A DNA stretch of 64,000 bases. Source: Oceanithermus desulfurans. GTDB taxonomy: Bacteria > Deinococcota > Deinococci > Deinococcales > Marinithermaceae. Shown in pieces: positions 38,444 to 46,766 of this stretch; within the stretch, counting starts at the first letter, position 1; each line of letters begins with the position of its first letter. The stretch is from assembly GCF_014201675.1 (NCBI RefSeq), contig NZ_JACHEZ010000007.1, positions 89,542 through 153,541 of the forward strand, written 5' to 3'. The notes under the pieces were generated by a model that saw only the letters and a program-made list of their open reading frames with translations, was not told the origin of the DNA and ran no database searches. The position numbers and the translations under genes were made by a program.

Positions 38444-38467
38444 CCCCCGCAGCCTAGCACGCCATAC

Positions 38468-38496
38468 TTGACACAATAGGGCTCATATGATATGCT
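38468..38496 (+). promoter_or_regulatory. Strong sigma-70-type promoter of hsp20
   Basis: Perfect -35 TTGACA (38468-38473), 17-bp spacer, -10 TATGCT (38491-38496). It is the best-formed vegetative promoter in the window. No CIRCE-type inverted repeat is seen. Confidence 0.85.
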
Positions 38497-38531
38497 CCGA
38501 GATGGAGGAGATAATAGGAGGAGGTGATGGT

Positions 38532-39005
38532 ATGGCTCTGGTGAAGCGCGAGATTCGCCCGACCGCTGAACTCACCCCCTTCCGCACCTGGGGTCCGATG
38601 AGCTTGTTCGACGAGTTCAACCGGCTCTTCGAGGAGACCTTGGGCGACCTCGGCCGCGTGACCGCGCCCGGCACCTACGTGGCGCCGGTGGACCTCTACG
38701 AGACCGACGACGCGCTGGTGCTGGAGATGGCGGTCCCCGGGCTGACCGCGGAAGAGATCGACATCAGCCTCGAGGGCAACAAGCTGACCATCCGCGGTGA
38801 GCACAAGCCGGTCGAGGATCAGGGCGTTCGTCGCTACTACCTGCAGGAGATCCCGCACGGCACCTTCGTCCGCAGCTTCACCCTGCCGGTGGAGATCAGC
38901 AGCGACGAGGTGAAGGCCGAATTCAAGAACGGCATGCTCAAGCTGACCATGCCCAAGGTCGAGACCGCGCGCGCCAAGCGGATCCCCATCTCGGTCGCTC
39001 AGTAA
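38532..39005 (+). CDS. Hsp20/alpha-crystallin small heat-shock protein
   Basis: 157 residues from ATG 38532, fixed by the strong AGGAGGAGGTGA site; an upstream in-frame ATG has no ribosome site. The alpha-crystallin domain spans ~50-140: PVDLYETDDALVLEMAVPGL, then LTIRGEHKP, SFTLPVEISSDEVKAEFKNGMLKLTMPK, with a C-terminal RIPIS (I-x-I type anchor). It holds unfolding proteins in a refoldable state. A strong promoter and terminator make it a single-gene unit. Confidence 0.95.
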   Translation: MALVKREIRPTAELTPFRTWGPMSLFDEFNRLFEETLGDLGRVTAPGTYVAPVDLYETDDALVLEMAVPGLTAEEIDISLEGNKLTIRGEHKPVEDQGVRRYYLQEIPHGTFVRSFTLPVEISSDEVKAEFKNGMLKLTMPKVETARAKRIPISVAQ

Positions 39006-39032
39006 GCACGGGAGTCGGATCCGCTCGGGCGG

Positions 39033-39065
39033 CCGGCCCGGCAAAAGCCGGGCCGGTTCGTTTTA
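39033..39065 (+). terminator. Terminator of hsp20
   Basis: Perfect 10-bp stem CCGGCCCGGC/GCCGGGCCGG with AAAA loop, then TTCGTTTTAT. It also overlaps the end of the convergent SDR gene. Confidence 0.92.
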
Positions 39066-39824
39066 TCGCGCCGTCCAGCCCAGGTCGATGGGGAGGCAGC
39101 TGCCCGTGATCGCCCCAGCATCGTCGGAGACGAGGAAGGCCACCAGCGCGGCCACCTCCTCGGGCTCGATCAGGCGTTTGATGGCGGCGGGCTCGAGCAT
39201 CACCCGCTGCACCACCTCGCCCTCGTCCAGGCCCAGGTTGGCCGCCTGATCCGCGATCTGGCGTTCGACGAGCGGGGTGCGCACGTAGGCGGGGCAGACG
39301 GCGTTCACCGTCACCCCGGCCTCGCCGGCCTCGAGCGCCGCGGCGCGGGTGAGGCCCAGGAGCGCGTGCTTGGCCGTCACGTAGGCGGCCTTGTAGGGGC
39401 TCGCCACCAGCGCGTGGATCGAGCCCAGGTTGACGATCCGGCCCCAGCGCCGCTCCTTCATCCCGGGCAGGAACGAGCGGATCAGCTGGAAGGGGGCCGT
39501 CACCATCACCTGCTGCATCGCCTGCCAGACGTCCAGGGGAAAGCGCTCGAGCGGTGCGACGTGCTGGAAGCCGGCGTTGTTGACGAGGACGTCCACCCGG
39601 CCGTAGGCGCGGCGGGCCTCCACCGCCAGGCGCCAGACCTCTTGGGGATCGGCCAGGTCGGCGGGCACGAAGACGCCGCCGATCGACCCGGCCACCGCCT
39701 CACCGCCGGGGTCCCGGTCGCTCAGCACCACCCGCAGCCCCTCCGCGGCCAGCCGTTCGGCCACGGCGCGGCCGATGCCCCCGGCCGCTCCGGTCACCAG
39801 TGCGGTTCGCTCGCTTTTCGCCAT
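39063..39824 (-). CDS. bdhA: D-beta-hydroxybutyrate dehydrogenase (SDR)
   Basis: 253 residues. SDR motifs TGAAGGIG (11-18), NNAGFQHVAPLERFP, SIHAL with catalytic Ser, AAYVTAKHALLGL (Tyr/Lys), and CPAYVRTPLVERQI, which together are characteristic of 3-hydroxybutyrate dehydrogenases. It interconverts D-3-hydroxybutyrate and acetoacetate with NAD+. TATCCT lies 5 nt before ATG (39835-39830, minus strand). Divergent from a second SDR gene. Confidence 0.88.
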   Translation of the reverse strand: MAKSERTALVTGAAGGIGRAVAERLAAEGLRVVLSDRDPGGEAVAGSIGGVFVPADLADPQEVWRLAVEARRAYGRVDVLVNNAGFQHVAPLERFPLDVWQAMQQVMVTAPFQLIRSFLPGMKERRWGRIVNLGSIHALVASPYKAAYVTAKHALLGLTRAAALEAGEAGVTVNAVCPAYVRTPLVERQIADQAANLGLDEGEVVQRVMLEPAAIKRLIEPEEVAALVAFLVSDDAGAITGSCLPIDLGWTAR

Positions 39825-39866
39825 GCTTCAGGATAGCGCGTGCCAGAATGGGGGCAGGAGGTCCCC

Positions 39867-40652
39867 GTGAACGAGCCCCGGCTGGCCGAGTTGGTCTCGC
39901 TGGACGGCAGGCGCGCGCTGGTGACGGGCGCTGCGGGCGGTATCGGCCGCGCGGTCGCCCTGCGCTTCGCCGAAGCGGGGGCGGAGCTCGTCCTCGTCGA
40001 CCGCGACCGCGAGGGACTGGAACGCCTGCGCCGCGAGCTGGGCGGGAAGAACGAGGCCTATGCCCTCGACCTGGCCCAGAAGCCGGCGATCGACGCGCTG
40101 TGGCGCGACCTCGCAGGGCGGGCGCCCGACCTGCTCGTCAACAACGCCGGCGTCTACGCCTTCCGTGACCTGCTCGAGGTGGACGAGGCCTTCTACCGCC
40201 GGCAGATGGCCGTCAACCTCGACGCCGTCTACTGGATGACCCAGGGCTTCCTGGCCGCCCTGCGCGGGCGGCCGGGCGCGCTCGTCAACGTCGGCTCGAT
40301 CGAGGCCTTCCTGCCCTTCGCCCCGGGGCTGGCCCACTACGACGCCGCCAAGCTGGGGGTCGTCGCCCTCACCCGCGCGGTGGCCCGCGAGTACGGCCCG
40401 CGCGTCCGCGCCAACGTGGTGGTCCCCGGCGGCATCGCCACCGAAGGGGTGCGCCGCCTGCGCAAGCAGGCCATCCTGGGCGCCGAGTTCGGGAAGGTCG
40501 GCGTGGCCTACAACTTCAACCAGCGGCTGCCCCTGCGCCGTTTCGGCCGGCCCGACGAGGTGGCCCGCGCCGTCCTCTTTCTCGCCTCCGATCTGGCGAG
40601 CTACGTGACCGGCGCGGTGCTGGCCGTGGACGGCGGCTTCCTCTCGACCTGA
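39867..40652 (+). CDS. Short-chain dehydrogenase/reductase
   Basis: 261 residues from GTG 39867 with AGGAGG 5 nt upstream, preferred to longer frames. Classical SDR: TGAAGGIGRAVALRF, LVNNAGVYAFRDLLEVDE, NVGSIEAF (Ser), HYDAAKLGVVALT (Tyr/Lys), VVPGGIATEGV, GAVLAVDGGFLST. The C-terminal half fits 3-oxoacyl-ACP reductase/glucose dehydrogenase relatives; the substrate is unknown. Divergent from bdhA with a short shared promoter region. Confidence 0.88.
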   Translation: MNEPRLAELVSLDGRRALVTGAAGGIGRAVALRFAEAGAELVLVDRDREGLERLRRELGGKNEAYALDLAQKPAIDALWRDLAGRAPDLLVNNAGVYAFRDLLEVDEAFYRRQMAVNLDAVYWMTQGFLAALRGRPGALVNVGSIEAFLPFAPGLAHYDAAKLGVVALTRAVAREYGPRVRANVVVPGGIATEGVRRLRKQAILGAEFGKVGVAYNFNQRLPLRRFGRPDEVARAVLFLASDLASYVTGAVLAVDGGFLST

Positions 40653-40736
40653 GGGCCGGCTGCGGCGGAGGCGCCGGGACCGCTGCTGCATGCATTTTTC
40701 TGCACGGTATGCCCCCGGTATTCATCGGCCGGGTGC

Positions 40737-40742
40737 TATACT
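40737..40742 (+). promoter_or_regulatory. -10 element of the first peptide-transporter cassette
   Basis: TATACT, 33 nt before the binding-protein ATG, which has its own AAAGGAG site. No consensus -35 is visible at the right distance. Confidence 0.6.
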
Positions 40743-40775
40743 ACTGAACGACCGTAAGGTACGAAAGGAGCACAT

Positions 40776-42557
40776 ATGAAAAAACACTTGCTGAAGATTC
40801 TGGCTCTAGGTCTGGTCGGTTCCATGGCCTTCGCCGCCACCGGCCCCGACACGTACGTCCAGATGACGTTCGGTGAGGTCGACTCCCTCGACCCTGCTCA
40901 GGCGTACGACACCGCCTCGGGCGCGATCCTGGAGAACATTTACGAGACGCTCTACACCTACAAAGGCGAGAGCATCACCGAGTACGAGCCGGTGCTGGCC
41001 ACCGATTACTCGATCAGCGACGACGGCAAGACCTACACCTTCAAGCTGCGCCGCGACGTGCTCTTCCACAGCGGCAACCGCATGACCTGCCGCGACGTGG
41101 AGTACTCGATCGAACGTCTCCTGGTCACCAACCCGGGCGACTCGGCGGGCTGGTTCTACGCCGAGAGCCTGATCGGCTACGACGGCGTCAACGCCAAGGA
41201 CTACTTCGGCGACAACCCCTCCCAGGCCGACCTCGACAAGTACTGGGAAGCCATCGACAACTCGGTCCAGTGCGTGGACGACTACACCGTCCAGTTCCAC
41301 CTGATCAAGAAGGACCCCTCCTTCTTCGTCAAGCTGATGTACACCGCCTCCTCGATCCTCGACAGCAAGTACGCGATCGAGAACGGCGAGTGGAGCGGCA
41401 CCAAGAAGGACTGGTACGACTGGGCCGGCAAGGACCTGCGTGACGGCTTCCTGCACACCCACGACGCCGGGACCGGGGCCTACAAGCTGGTCAAGTGGGA
41501 CGGCAAAGACGTCATCGCCGAGCGCTTCATCGGCTACTGGGACTACGCCAACAAGCCCCAGATGAAGACGGTCATCATCAAGGTCGTCGACGAAGAAGCC
41601 ACCCGCATCCAGGCGCTCAAGGCCGGCGACGCCGACCGCATCACCGTCAACAACCGCGCCACCCTGGATACCCAGATCCGCGGCATGGCCAACGCCAAGG
41701 TGATCGAGTCCGACAAGTGGCTGGGCGCCGCCGCTTCGGCCGTCTTCTTCAACCAGAAGATCGCCGCGCAGGACAACCCGATGATCGGCTCCGGCCAGCT
41801 CGACGGCAACGGCATCCCCGCCGACTTCTTCAAGGACGTCAACGTCCGCAAGGCCTTCGCCTACAGCTTCGACCAGGACGCCATCATCAACGACCTCTAC
41901 CTGGGTAAGGCCGTGCCCCTCACCATGGCGCTGCCGCCCTCCTTCCTCGGCTACGACCCCAACATCCCCATCTACAACCTGGACATGGACAAGGCCGAGG
42001 AGCACTTCAAGAAGGCCTACGGCGGCAAGCTCTGGGAGACCGGCTTCACGATGACCATCGCCTACAACTCGGGCAACACCACCCGCCAGACGGTGGCCGA
42101 GATCCTCAAGGCGAACATCGAAGCCCTGAACCCGAAGTTCAAGATCAACGTCAAGGCCATGCCCTGGCCGCAGTTCCTGGCCGCCTACAAGAACGGCCAG
42201 CTGCCGGCGCTGGTGCTGGGTTGGGGCGCCGACTACGCCGACCCCGACAACTTCATCTACGTCTTCTACCACTCGAACGGCTACTTCGCGAAGAAGGTCG
42301 GCTACGCCAACCCCGAGATGGATAAGCTGATCGAGGAAGCCCGCTCCATCACCGATCCTGCCAAGCGCGCCGAGCTCTACAGCAAGGTCGGCTACCTGGC
42401 TTACGAGGACGTCCCCGTGTTGCCGCTGCCGCGGCCGACCGGATGGATGGTGCTGGCCAAGAACGTCTACACCAAGGGCGCGCCCGCGGGCATGGACGTC
42501 TACAACAACCCCATGCGCTCGGGCTCCTTCCTCTGGAAGGACATCATCAAGAAGTAG
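40776..42557 (+). CDS. Peptide-type ABC transporter substrate-binding protein (SBP family 5)
   Basis: 593 residues. Signal peptide MKKHLLKILALGLVGSMAFA with AFA-A cleavage; no lipobox, so it is exported unlipidated. Family 5 features: SLDPAQAYDTASGAILENIYETLY, FKLRRDVLFHSG, MTCRDVEYSIERLL, VRKAFAYSFDQDAI and YADPDNFIYVFYHSNGYF. It binds a peptide or oligosaccharide in the periplasm for uptake. Cys105 and Cys166 are conserved in the paralogue at 44936 and may form a disulfide. First gene of a cassette with two permeases but no ATPase. A stable hairpin follows. Confidence 0.93.
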   Translation: MKKHLLKILALGLVGSMAFAATGPDTYVQMTFGEVDSLDPAQAYDTASGAILENIYETLYTYKGESITEYEPVLATDYSISDDGKTYTFKLRRDVLFHSGNRMTCRDVEYSIERLLVTNPGDSAGWFYAESLIGYDGVNAKDYFGDNPSQADLDKYWEAIDNSVQCVDDYTVQFHLIKKDPSFFVKLMYTASSILDSKYAIENGEWSGTKKDWYDWAGKDLRDGFLHTHDAGTGAYKLVKWDGKDVIAERFIGYWDYANKPQMKTVIIKVVDEEATRIQALKAGDADRITVNNRATLDTQIRGMANAKVIESDKWLGAAASAVFFNQKIAAQDNPMIGSGQLDGNGIPADFFKDVNVRKAFAYSFDQDAIINDLYLGKAVPLTMALPPSFLGYDPNIPIYNLDMDKAEEHFKKAYGGKLWETGFTMTIAYNSGNTTRQTVAEILKANIEALNPKFKINVKAMPWPQFLAAYKNGQLPALVLGWGADYADPDNFIYVFYHSNGYFAKKVGYANPEMDKLIEEARSITDPAKRAELYSKVGYLAYEDVPVLPLPRPTGWMVLAKNVYTKGAPAGMDVYNNPMRSGSFLWKDIIKK

Positions 42558-42582
42558 CGTGAGCGTCTAGAACCTTTTCCGC

Positions 42583-42610
42583 GGTAGAGGGTGCCTTCGC
42601 ACCCTCTACC
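42583..42610 (+). promoter_or_regulatory. Intercistronic hairpin after the first binding-protein gene
   Basis: A perfect 12-bp stem (GGTAGAGGGTGC / GCACCCTCTACC, CTTC loop) lies between the binding protein and the first permease and has no T-run. This is the usual place for an mRNA-stabilising or partial-termination element that keeps binding-protein levels above permease levels. The second cassette has an equivalent at 46723-46750. Confidence 0.75.
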
Positions 42611-42677
42611 GTCTGCTGTATAACAGGGAACGTGCGCGCTCGGCGCGCTTTTGAGTCCGGTCTTTTGGAGGCTTACG

Positions 42678-43703
42678 TTGACCACCTTCATCGTTCGCAG
42701 GTTGCTGCAGCTTCCGATCGTGCTGCTCGCGATCTCGCTGCTCATCTTTGGGATGATGCAGTTTTTGACCCCGGAACAGCGGGCGGCGACCTACGCTAAG
42801 TCGGAGCAGCAGGCCAAGAACCTCGACCTCATCATCCGCCAGTACAACCTCGATCAGGGTTTCCTGGTGCAGTACTCGACCTGGCTCAAGCAGGTTCTGC
42901 GGGGGAACCTGGGGTACTCCAAGCAGTCGCACGAGCCGGTCGTGACCACCATCCGCAAGCGGCTGCCGGTCTCGGCCGAGCTGGCGCTGTACATGTTCTT
43001 CCCCACGCTGCTCTTCGGCGTCTGGATGGGCACGATGGCGGCGATCCACCGGGACCGGTTCGTCGATCAGGCGGTACGCGTCTTCGCCATCATCGGCTGG
43101 TCGCTGCCCACCTTCGTGCTGGCGATCTGGATGCTGGCCGTCTTCTACGGCTACTTCAAGCTGTTCGGCATCGGGCGCGCCGACGACCGCATCATGGTGG
43201 AATTCGCCAAGGGCACCCTCAAGGCCTACACCGGGATGATCACCATTGATGGGATTCTCAACGGCCGCTGGGACGTCACCTTATCGGCGCTGAAGCGTCT
43301 GGTGATGCCGGTGGCGACCTACACCATCGTCGCCAGCGCCCAGATCATGCGCGTGCTGCGCTCGAGCATGCTCGACGTGCTCAACTCCGACTACGTGCGC
43401 ACCGCGCGCGCCAAGGGGCTGCCCGAGCGCGTCGTCAACCTCAAGCACGCGCGCCGCAACGCGATCATCCCGGTGGTCACCATCGCCGGGCTGATGTTCG
43501 CCTTCATGCTCGAGGGCGTCTTCTTCATCGAGATCATCTTCAACATCCCCGGCCTGGGGCAGTGGGCCGTTCCCGCGGCGATCCAGCTTGACTTTCCCGC
43601 AGTGATCGGCATCGCCCTCCTCACCGGCCTCGTGGTCTCGATCGCCAACCTGGCCGTCGACATCCTCTACGGCATCATCGACCCCCGGATCAGCTTCCAA
43701 TGA
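42678..43703 (+). CDS. ABC transporter permease (DppB-like)
   Basis: 341 residues from TTG 42678, chosen because TTTGGAGG ends 6 nt upstream; this gives exactly the length of the paralogue at 46767. An N-terminal helix (FIVRRLLQLPIVLLAISLLIFGMM) is followed by a periplasmic loop and five further membrane helices. The EAA loop that contacts the ATPase is DYVRTARAKGLPERVVNLKHARRNAIIPV. Forms a heterodimer with the next permease for uptake of the bound solute. Confidence 0.93.
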   Translation: MTTFIVRRLLQLPIVLLAISLLIFGMMQFLTPEQRAATYAKSEQQAKNLDLIIRQYNLDQGFLVQYSTWLKQVLRGNLGYSKQSHEPVVTTIRKRLPVSAELALYMFFPTLLFGVWMGTMAAIHRDRFVDQAVRVFAIIGWSLPTFVLAIWMLAVFYGYFKLFGIGRADDRIMVEFAKGTLKAYTGMITIDGILNGRWDVTLSALKRLVMPVATYTIVASAQIMRVLRSSMLDVLNSDYVRTARAKGLPERVVNLKHARRNAIIPVVTIAGLMFAFMLEGVFFIEIIFNIPGLGQWAVPAAIQLDFPAVIGIALLTGLVVSIANLAVDILYGIIDPRISFQ

Positions 43704-43710
43704 GGAGGAC

Positions 43711-44742
43711 GTGGTGAACCCCCAAGAGATGAAACCTCAGCGCGAAGCCTGGTACCGCTCGAAGACCTTCAAGCGTTTCCGCCGCAACCCGCTGGCGATC
43801 GTGGGTTCGGTGCTCCTCCTCGGCTTCGTGATGATCGCCTTCTTCGCGCCCGCCATCACCGCGCCGCAGCTGGCCGAGCTCCGCACCGCCCGCCCCTGCC
43901 TGCGCGACCTGGGCATCAAGAAGGAAGAGGCCCTGACCGTGCTGCGCAATCCGCTGAACCCCGTCTTCTGGAAGGCTACGCTGGCCCCGCCCCCCAGCTG
44001 CTACGAGATCCCGCGCGCCGGCTACTCGCCCCTGCCCAAGCCGCCCTCGGAGAAGCACCCGCTGGGGGTCTCCGGCGGCAGCTACGACATCCTCTACGGC
44101 CTTGCCTGGGGAACGCGGACGGCCTTCTACGTGGGTTTCCTGGTCGTCGGCATCAGCCTGGCCATCGGCATCGTCGTCGGGGGGCTCTCCGGGTTCATCG
44201 GCGGGACGGTGGACAACCTGATCATGCGCATCACCGACGTGATGCTTTCCTTTCCCGGCCTGGTCTTCGTGATGATCGTTTCGGTTATCTTCGGCAGCGG
44301 CCTTACCACGGTGATGCTGGCGCTGGCGCTGATCCGCTGGGCCGGGTACGCCCGCTTCTTCCGCGGCGACATCCTGCGCACCAAGGCGCAGGAGTTCGTG
44401 GACGCCGCCCGCGCCATCGGGGCGAGTCCGCTGCGGGTCTTTCTCAAGCACGTCTTCCCCAACGCCATCGGCACGCTGCTGATCCTGGCCAGCATGGACG
44501 TGGGCTCGATCGTGCTCACCGCCGCAGGCTTCTCGTTCCTGGGCCTGGGCGCGCCCGTGGGCTACGCCGACTGGGGTCAGATGATCAGCTTCGCCCGCGG
44601 CTACATCCTCGGCACCGCCCAGGGCACCCCCTTCGACTTCTGGTACGTCTGGATCTACCCAAGCGTCATGCTGGTACTCTTCGGGCTCGCCTGGAACCTC
44701 CTCGGCGACGCGGTGCGCGACGCCCTGGACCCCAAGAGCTGA
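43711..44742 (+). CDS. ABC transporter permease (DppC-like)
   Basis: 343 residues, GTG start (43711 or 43714) behind GAGGAGG. N-terminal basic RFRRNPLAIVGS, helix 1, then an unusually long ~75-residue periplasmic loop with two cysteines (C63, C97) and a Pro-rich stretch ending KHPLGVSGGSYD. Five more helices follow, with EAA loop AQEFVDAARAIGASPLRVFLKHVFPNAIG. The loop and both cysteines are conserved in the paralogue at 47785. Pairs with the preceding permease. Confidence 0.93.
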   Translation: MVNPQEMKPQREAWYRSKTFKRFRRNPLAIVGSVLLLGFVMIAFFAPAITAPQLAELRTARPCLRDLGIKKEEALTVLRNPLNPVFWKATLAPPPSCYEIPRAGYSPLPKPPSEKHPLGVSGGSYDILYGLAWGTRTAFYVGFLVVGISLAIGIVVGGLSGFIGGTVDNLIMRITDVMLSFPGLVFVMIVSVIFGSGLTTVMLALALIRWAGYARFFRGDILRTKAQEFVDAARAIGASPLRVFLKHVFPNAIGTLLILASMDVGSIVLTAAGFSFLGLGAPVGYADWGQMISFARGYILGTAQGTPFDFWYVWIYPSVMLVLFGLAWNLLGDAVRDALDPKS

Positions 44743-44760
44743 CCCCGTCGACGCTCCCGC

Positions 44761-44788
44761 GGACCCGGCGGATCCGCCGGGTCCTTCT
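44761..44788 (+). terminator. Terminator of the first peptide-transporter cassette
   Basis: A perfect 24-bp palindrome (44761-44784: 10-bp arms around GATC) followed by TTCT, 18 nt past the permease stop. Confidence 0.85.
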
Positions 44789-44935
44789 ATACAACTTCGC
44801 GTCTACACGCTCAGGCAAGGACATTTCCAAGAGAACCAATGGATTCCTTGCCTATCGCACATTTTTAGGCCATGTTCTTGCATGAAAAGAAGATGAATGG
44901 TAGCATGGGCCCGTATAAATTACGAAAGGAGACGC

Positions 44936-46714
44936 ATGAAAAAGCATCTGTTTGCCGCGATCGTGCTGGCCGCGCTGGGCGGGGCGTTCGCGGCCACCCC
45001 CCAGGACACCTACGTCTACATGCAGAACGCCGTCTTCGACTCGCTCGACCCGGTGCAGGCCTACGACGGGGCCTCGATCGGGGTGATCGAGAACATCTAC
45101 GAGACGCTCTACAGCTTCAAGCGCGACGTTCCCGGCGAGTACGAGCCCACCCTGGCGACGAGCTACGAGGTGAAGAACGACGGCCTTACCTACGTCTACC
45201 ACCTGCGCAAGGGCGTGAAGTTCCACTCGGGCAACCCGATGACCTGCCGCGACGTGGAGTACTCGATCGAGCGCATCCTGGTGACGATGCCGGGCGACTC
45301 CGGCGCCTGGTTCTACGGCGACGCCCTTACCGGCTACGGCAACGACGCGCTGACCGAGGCCAAGAAGGCCCTGGGCGAGAACGCCTCTCAGCAGGAGATC
45401 GACAAGTTCCTCGACGCCTACTGGCAGAAGATCGACGACAGCGTGGTCTGCGACGACCTCTACACCGTGCGCTTCAACCTCGCCGGTCCCGACGTGGCCT
45501 TCTTCGCCAAGATGCTCTTCACCGCCGCGGGCGTGGTCGACAGCAAGTGGGCCATCGAGCACGGCGCCTGGAGCGGCACCAAGGACGACTGGAAGGACTG
45601 GATCGGCGTGGACCTGCGCACCGGCTACCTGCACAACCACGCCTCGGGCACCGGTCCCTACATGCTGGTCAAGTGGGACGACAAGAACATCGTCGCCAAG
45701 GCTTTCGACGGTTACTGGGGCGAGGCGCCGGCGATCAAGAACGTGCTGGTGCAGGCGGTGGAGGAAGAGGCCACCCGGCTCGAGGCCCTGCGCCGCGGCG
45801 ACGCCGACCGCGTGGACGTCAACGACTGGGCCACGGTCAACGCCAAGGTCAAGCAGATGACGGGCGTCAAGGTCTGGTCCGACCCGGCCTGGTCGCTGGC
45901 GGGAGCGCACGTCGTCTTCTTCAACTTCAACGTCCAGGGCGAGAACAACCCCTACATCGGCTCGGGCAAGCTCGACGGCAACGGCATCCCGCGCGACTTC
46001 TTCGCCGACGTCAACGTCCGCAAGGCCTTCGCCTACAGCCTGGACCAGGACGCGATCTACAACGACATCTACGAGGGCAACGCCGCCTGGTACACCATGG
46101 CGCTGCCGCCCACCTGGCCCGGGTACGACCCGGACATCCCGATCCGCAAGCTGGACCTCGACAAGGCCGAGGAGTACTTCAAGAAGGCCTGGGGCGGCAA
46201 GGTCTGGGAGAAGGGCTTCCGCCTCACGATCACCCACAACGCCGGGAACACCGTGCGCCAGGCGGTGGCCGAGATGTTGAAGGCCAACATCGAGAGCCTC
46301 AACCCCAAGTTCAAGATCGACGTGGTGCCGCTGCAGTGGTCCGACTACCTCAAGGCCGCGCGCGCCAAGTCGCTGCCCATCTGGCCGCTGGGCTGGGGCG
46401 CCGACTACGCCGACCCCGACAACTTCATCCATCCCTTCTACCACTCCGAGGGTTCGCTGGCGAAGCGGCAGAACTTCAAGGACCCCGAGTTCGACAAGCT
46501 CATCGAGTACGCGCGCACCCTGGTGCGGCCGGACCAGCAGGAGGAGCGCTTCGCCATCTACCGCAAGATCGGGCGCATGGCCTACGACGTGCTGCCCAAC
46601 GTGCCCTATCCGCGGCAGTCGCCGTTCATCGTGACCCGCGACAACCTGCAGGGGGTCTACTACAACTCGATGATCAGCGGCGCCTTCTACTGGAAGGACC
46701 TCAGCAAGAAGTAG
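44936..46714 (+). CDS. Peptide-type ABC transporter substrate-binding protein (SBP family 5), paralogue
   Basis: 592 residues from ATG 44936 with AAAGGAG upstream; the longer frame start is rejected. Signal peptide MKKHLFAAIVLAALGGAFAA. Very similar throughout to the protein at 40776 (SLDPVQAYDG, ENIYETLYSFKRD, MTCRDVEYSIERIL, NVRKAFAYSLDQDAI, YADPDNFIHPFYHSEGS), with the same two cysteines (C104, C172). The cassettes arose by duplication; specificity has probably diverged. A TATAAA box lies at 44914-44919. Followed by a hairpin and two permeases. Confidence 0.93.
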   Translation: MKKHLFAAIVLAALGGAFAATPQDTYVYMQNAVFDSLDPVQAYDGASIGVIENIYETLYSFKRDVPGEYEPTLATSYEVKNDGLTYVYHLRKGVKFHSGNPMTCRDVEYSIERILVTMPGDSGAWFYGDALTGYGNDALTEAKKALGENASQQEIDKFLDAYWQKIDDSVVCDDLYTVRFNLAGPDVAFFAKMLFTAAGVVDSKWAIEHGAWSGTKDDWKDWIGVDLRTGYLHNHASGTGPYMLVKWDDKNIVAKAFDGYWGEAPAIKNVLVQAVEEEATRLEALRRGDADRVDVNDWATVNAKVKQMTGVKVWSDPAWSLAGAHVVFFNFNVQGENNPYIGSGKLDGNGIPRDFFADVNVRKAFAYSLDQDAIYNDIYEGNAAWYTMALPPTWPGYDPDIPIRKLDLDKAEEYFKKAWGGKVWEKGFRLTITHNAGNTVRQAVAEMLKANIESLNPKFKIDVVPLQWSDYLKAARAKSLPIWPLGWGADYADPDNFIHPFYHSEGSLAKRQNFKDPEFDKLIEYARTLVRPDQQEERFAIYRKIGRMAYDVLPNVPYPRQSPFIVTRDNLQGVYYNSMISGAFYWKDLSKK

Positions 46715-46722
46715 CCCCGAAC

Positions 46723-46750
46723 GGATGCCGGGCCGCACGGCCCGGCATCC
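46723..46750 (+). promoter_or_regulatory. Intercistronic hairpin after the second binding-protein gene
   Basis: A perfect 12-bp stem (GGATGCCGGGCC / GGCCCGGCATCC, GCAC loop) sits 8 nt after the stop, with no T-run but AAAAAAGAGA before the permease start. Same place, different sequence from 42583-42610, so the structure rather than the sequence is kept. Confidence 0.75.
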
Positions 46751-46766
46751 TCAAAAAAGAGACGCC

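Noticed and set aside
42651..42680. Upstream TTG start for the first DppB-like permease
   Set aside because: The TTG at 42678 has a well-spaced GGAGG and gives the same 341-residue length as the paralogue; the earlier TTG has neither.
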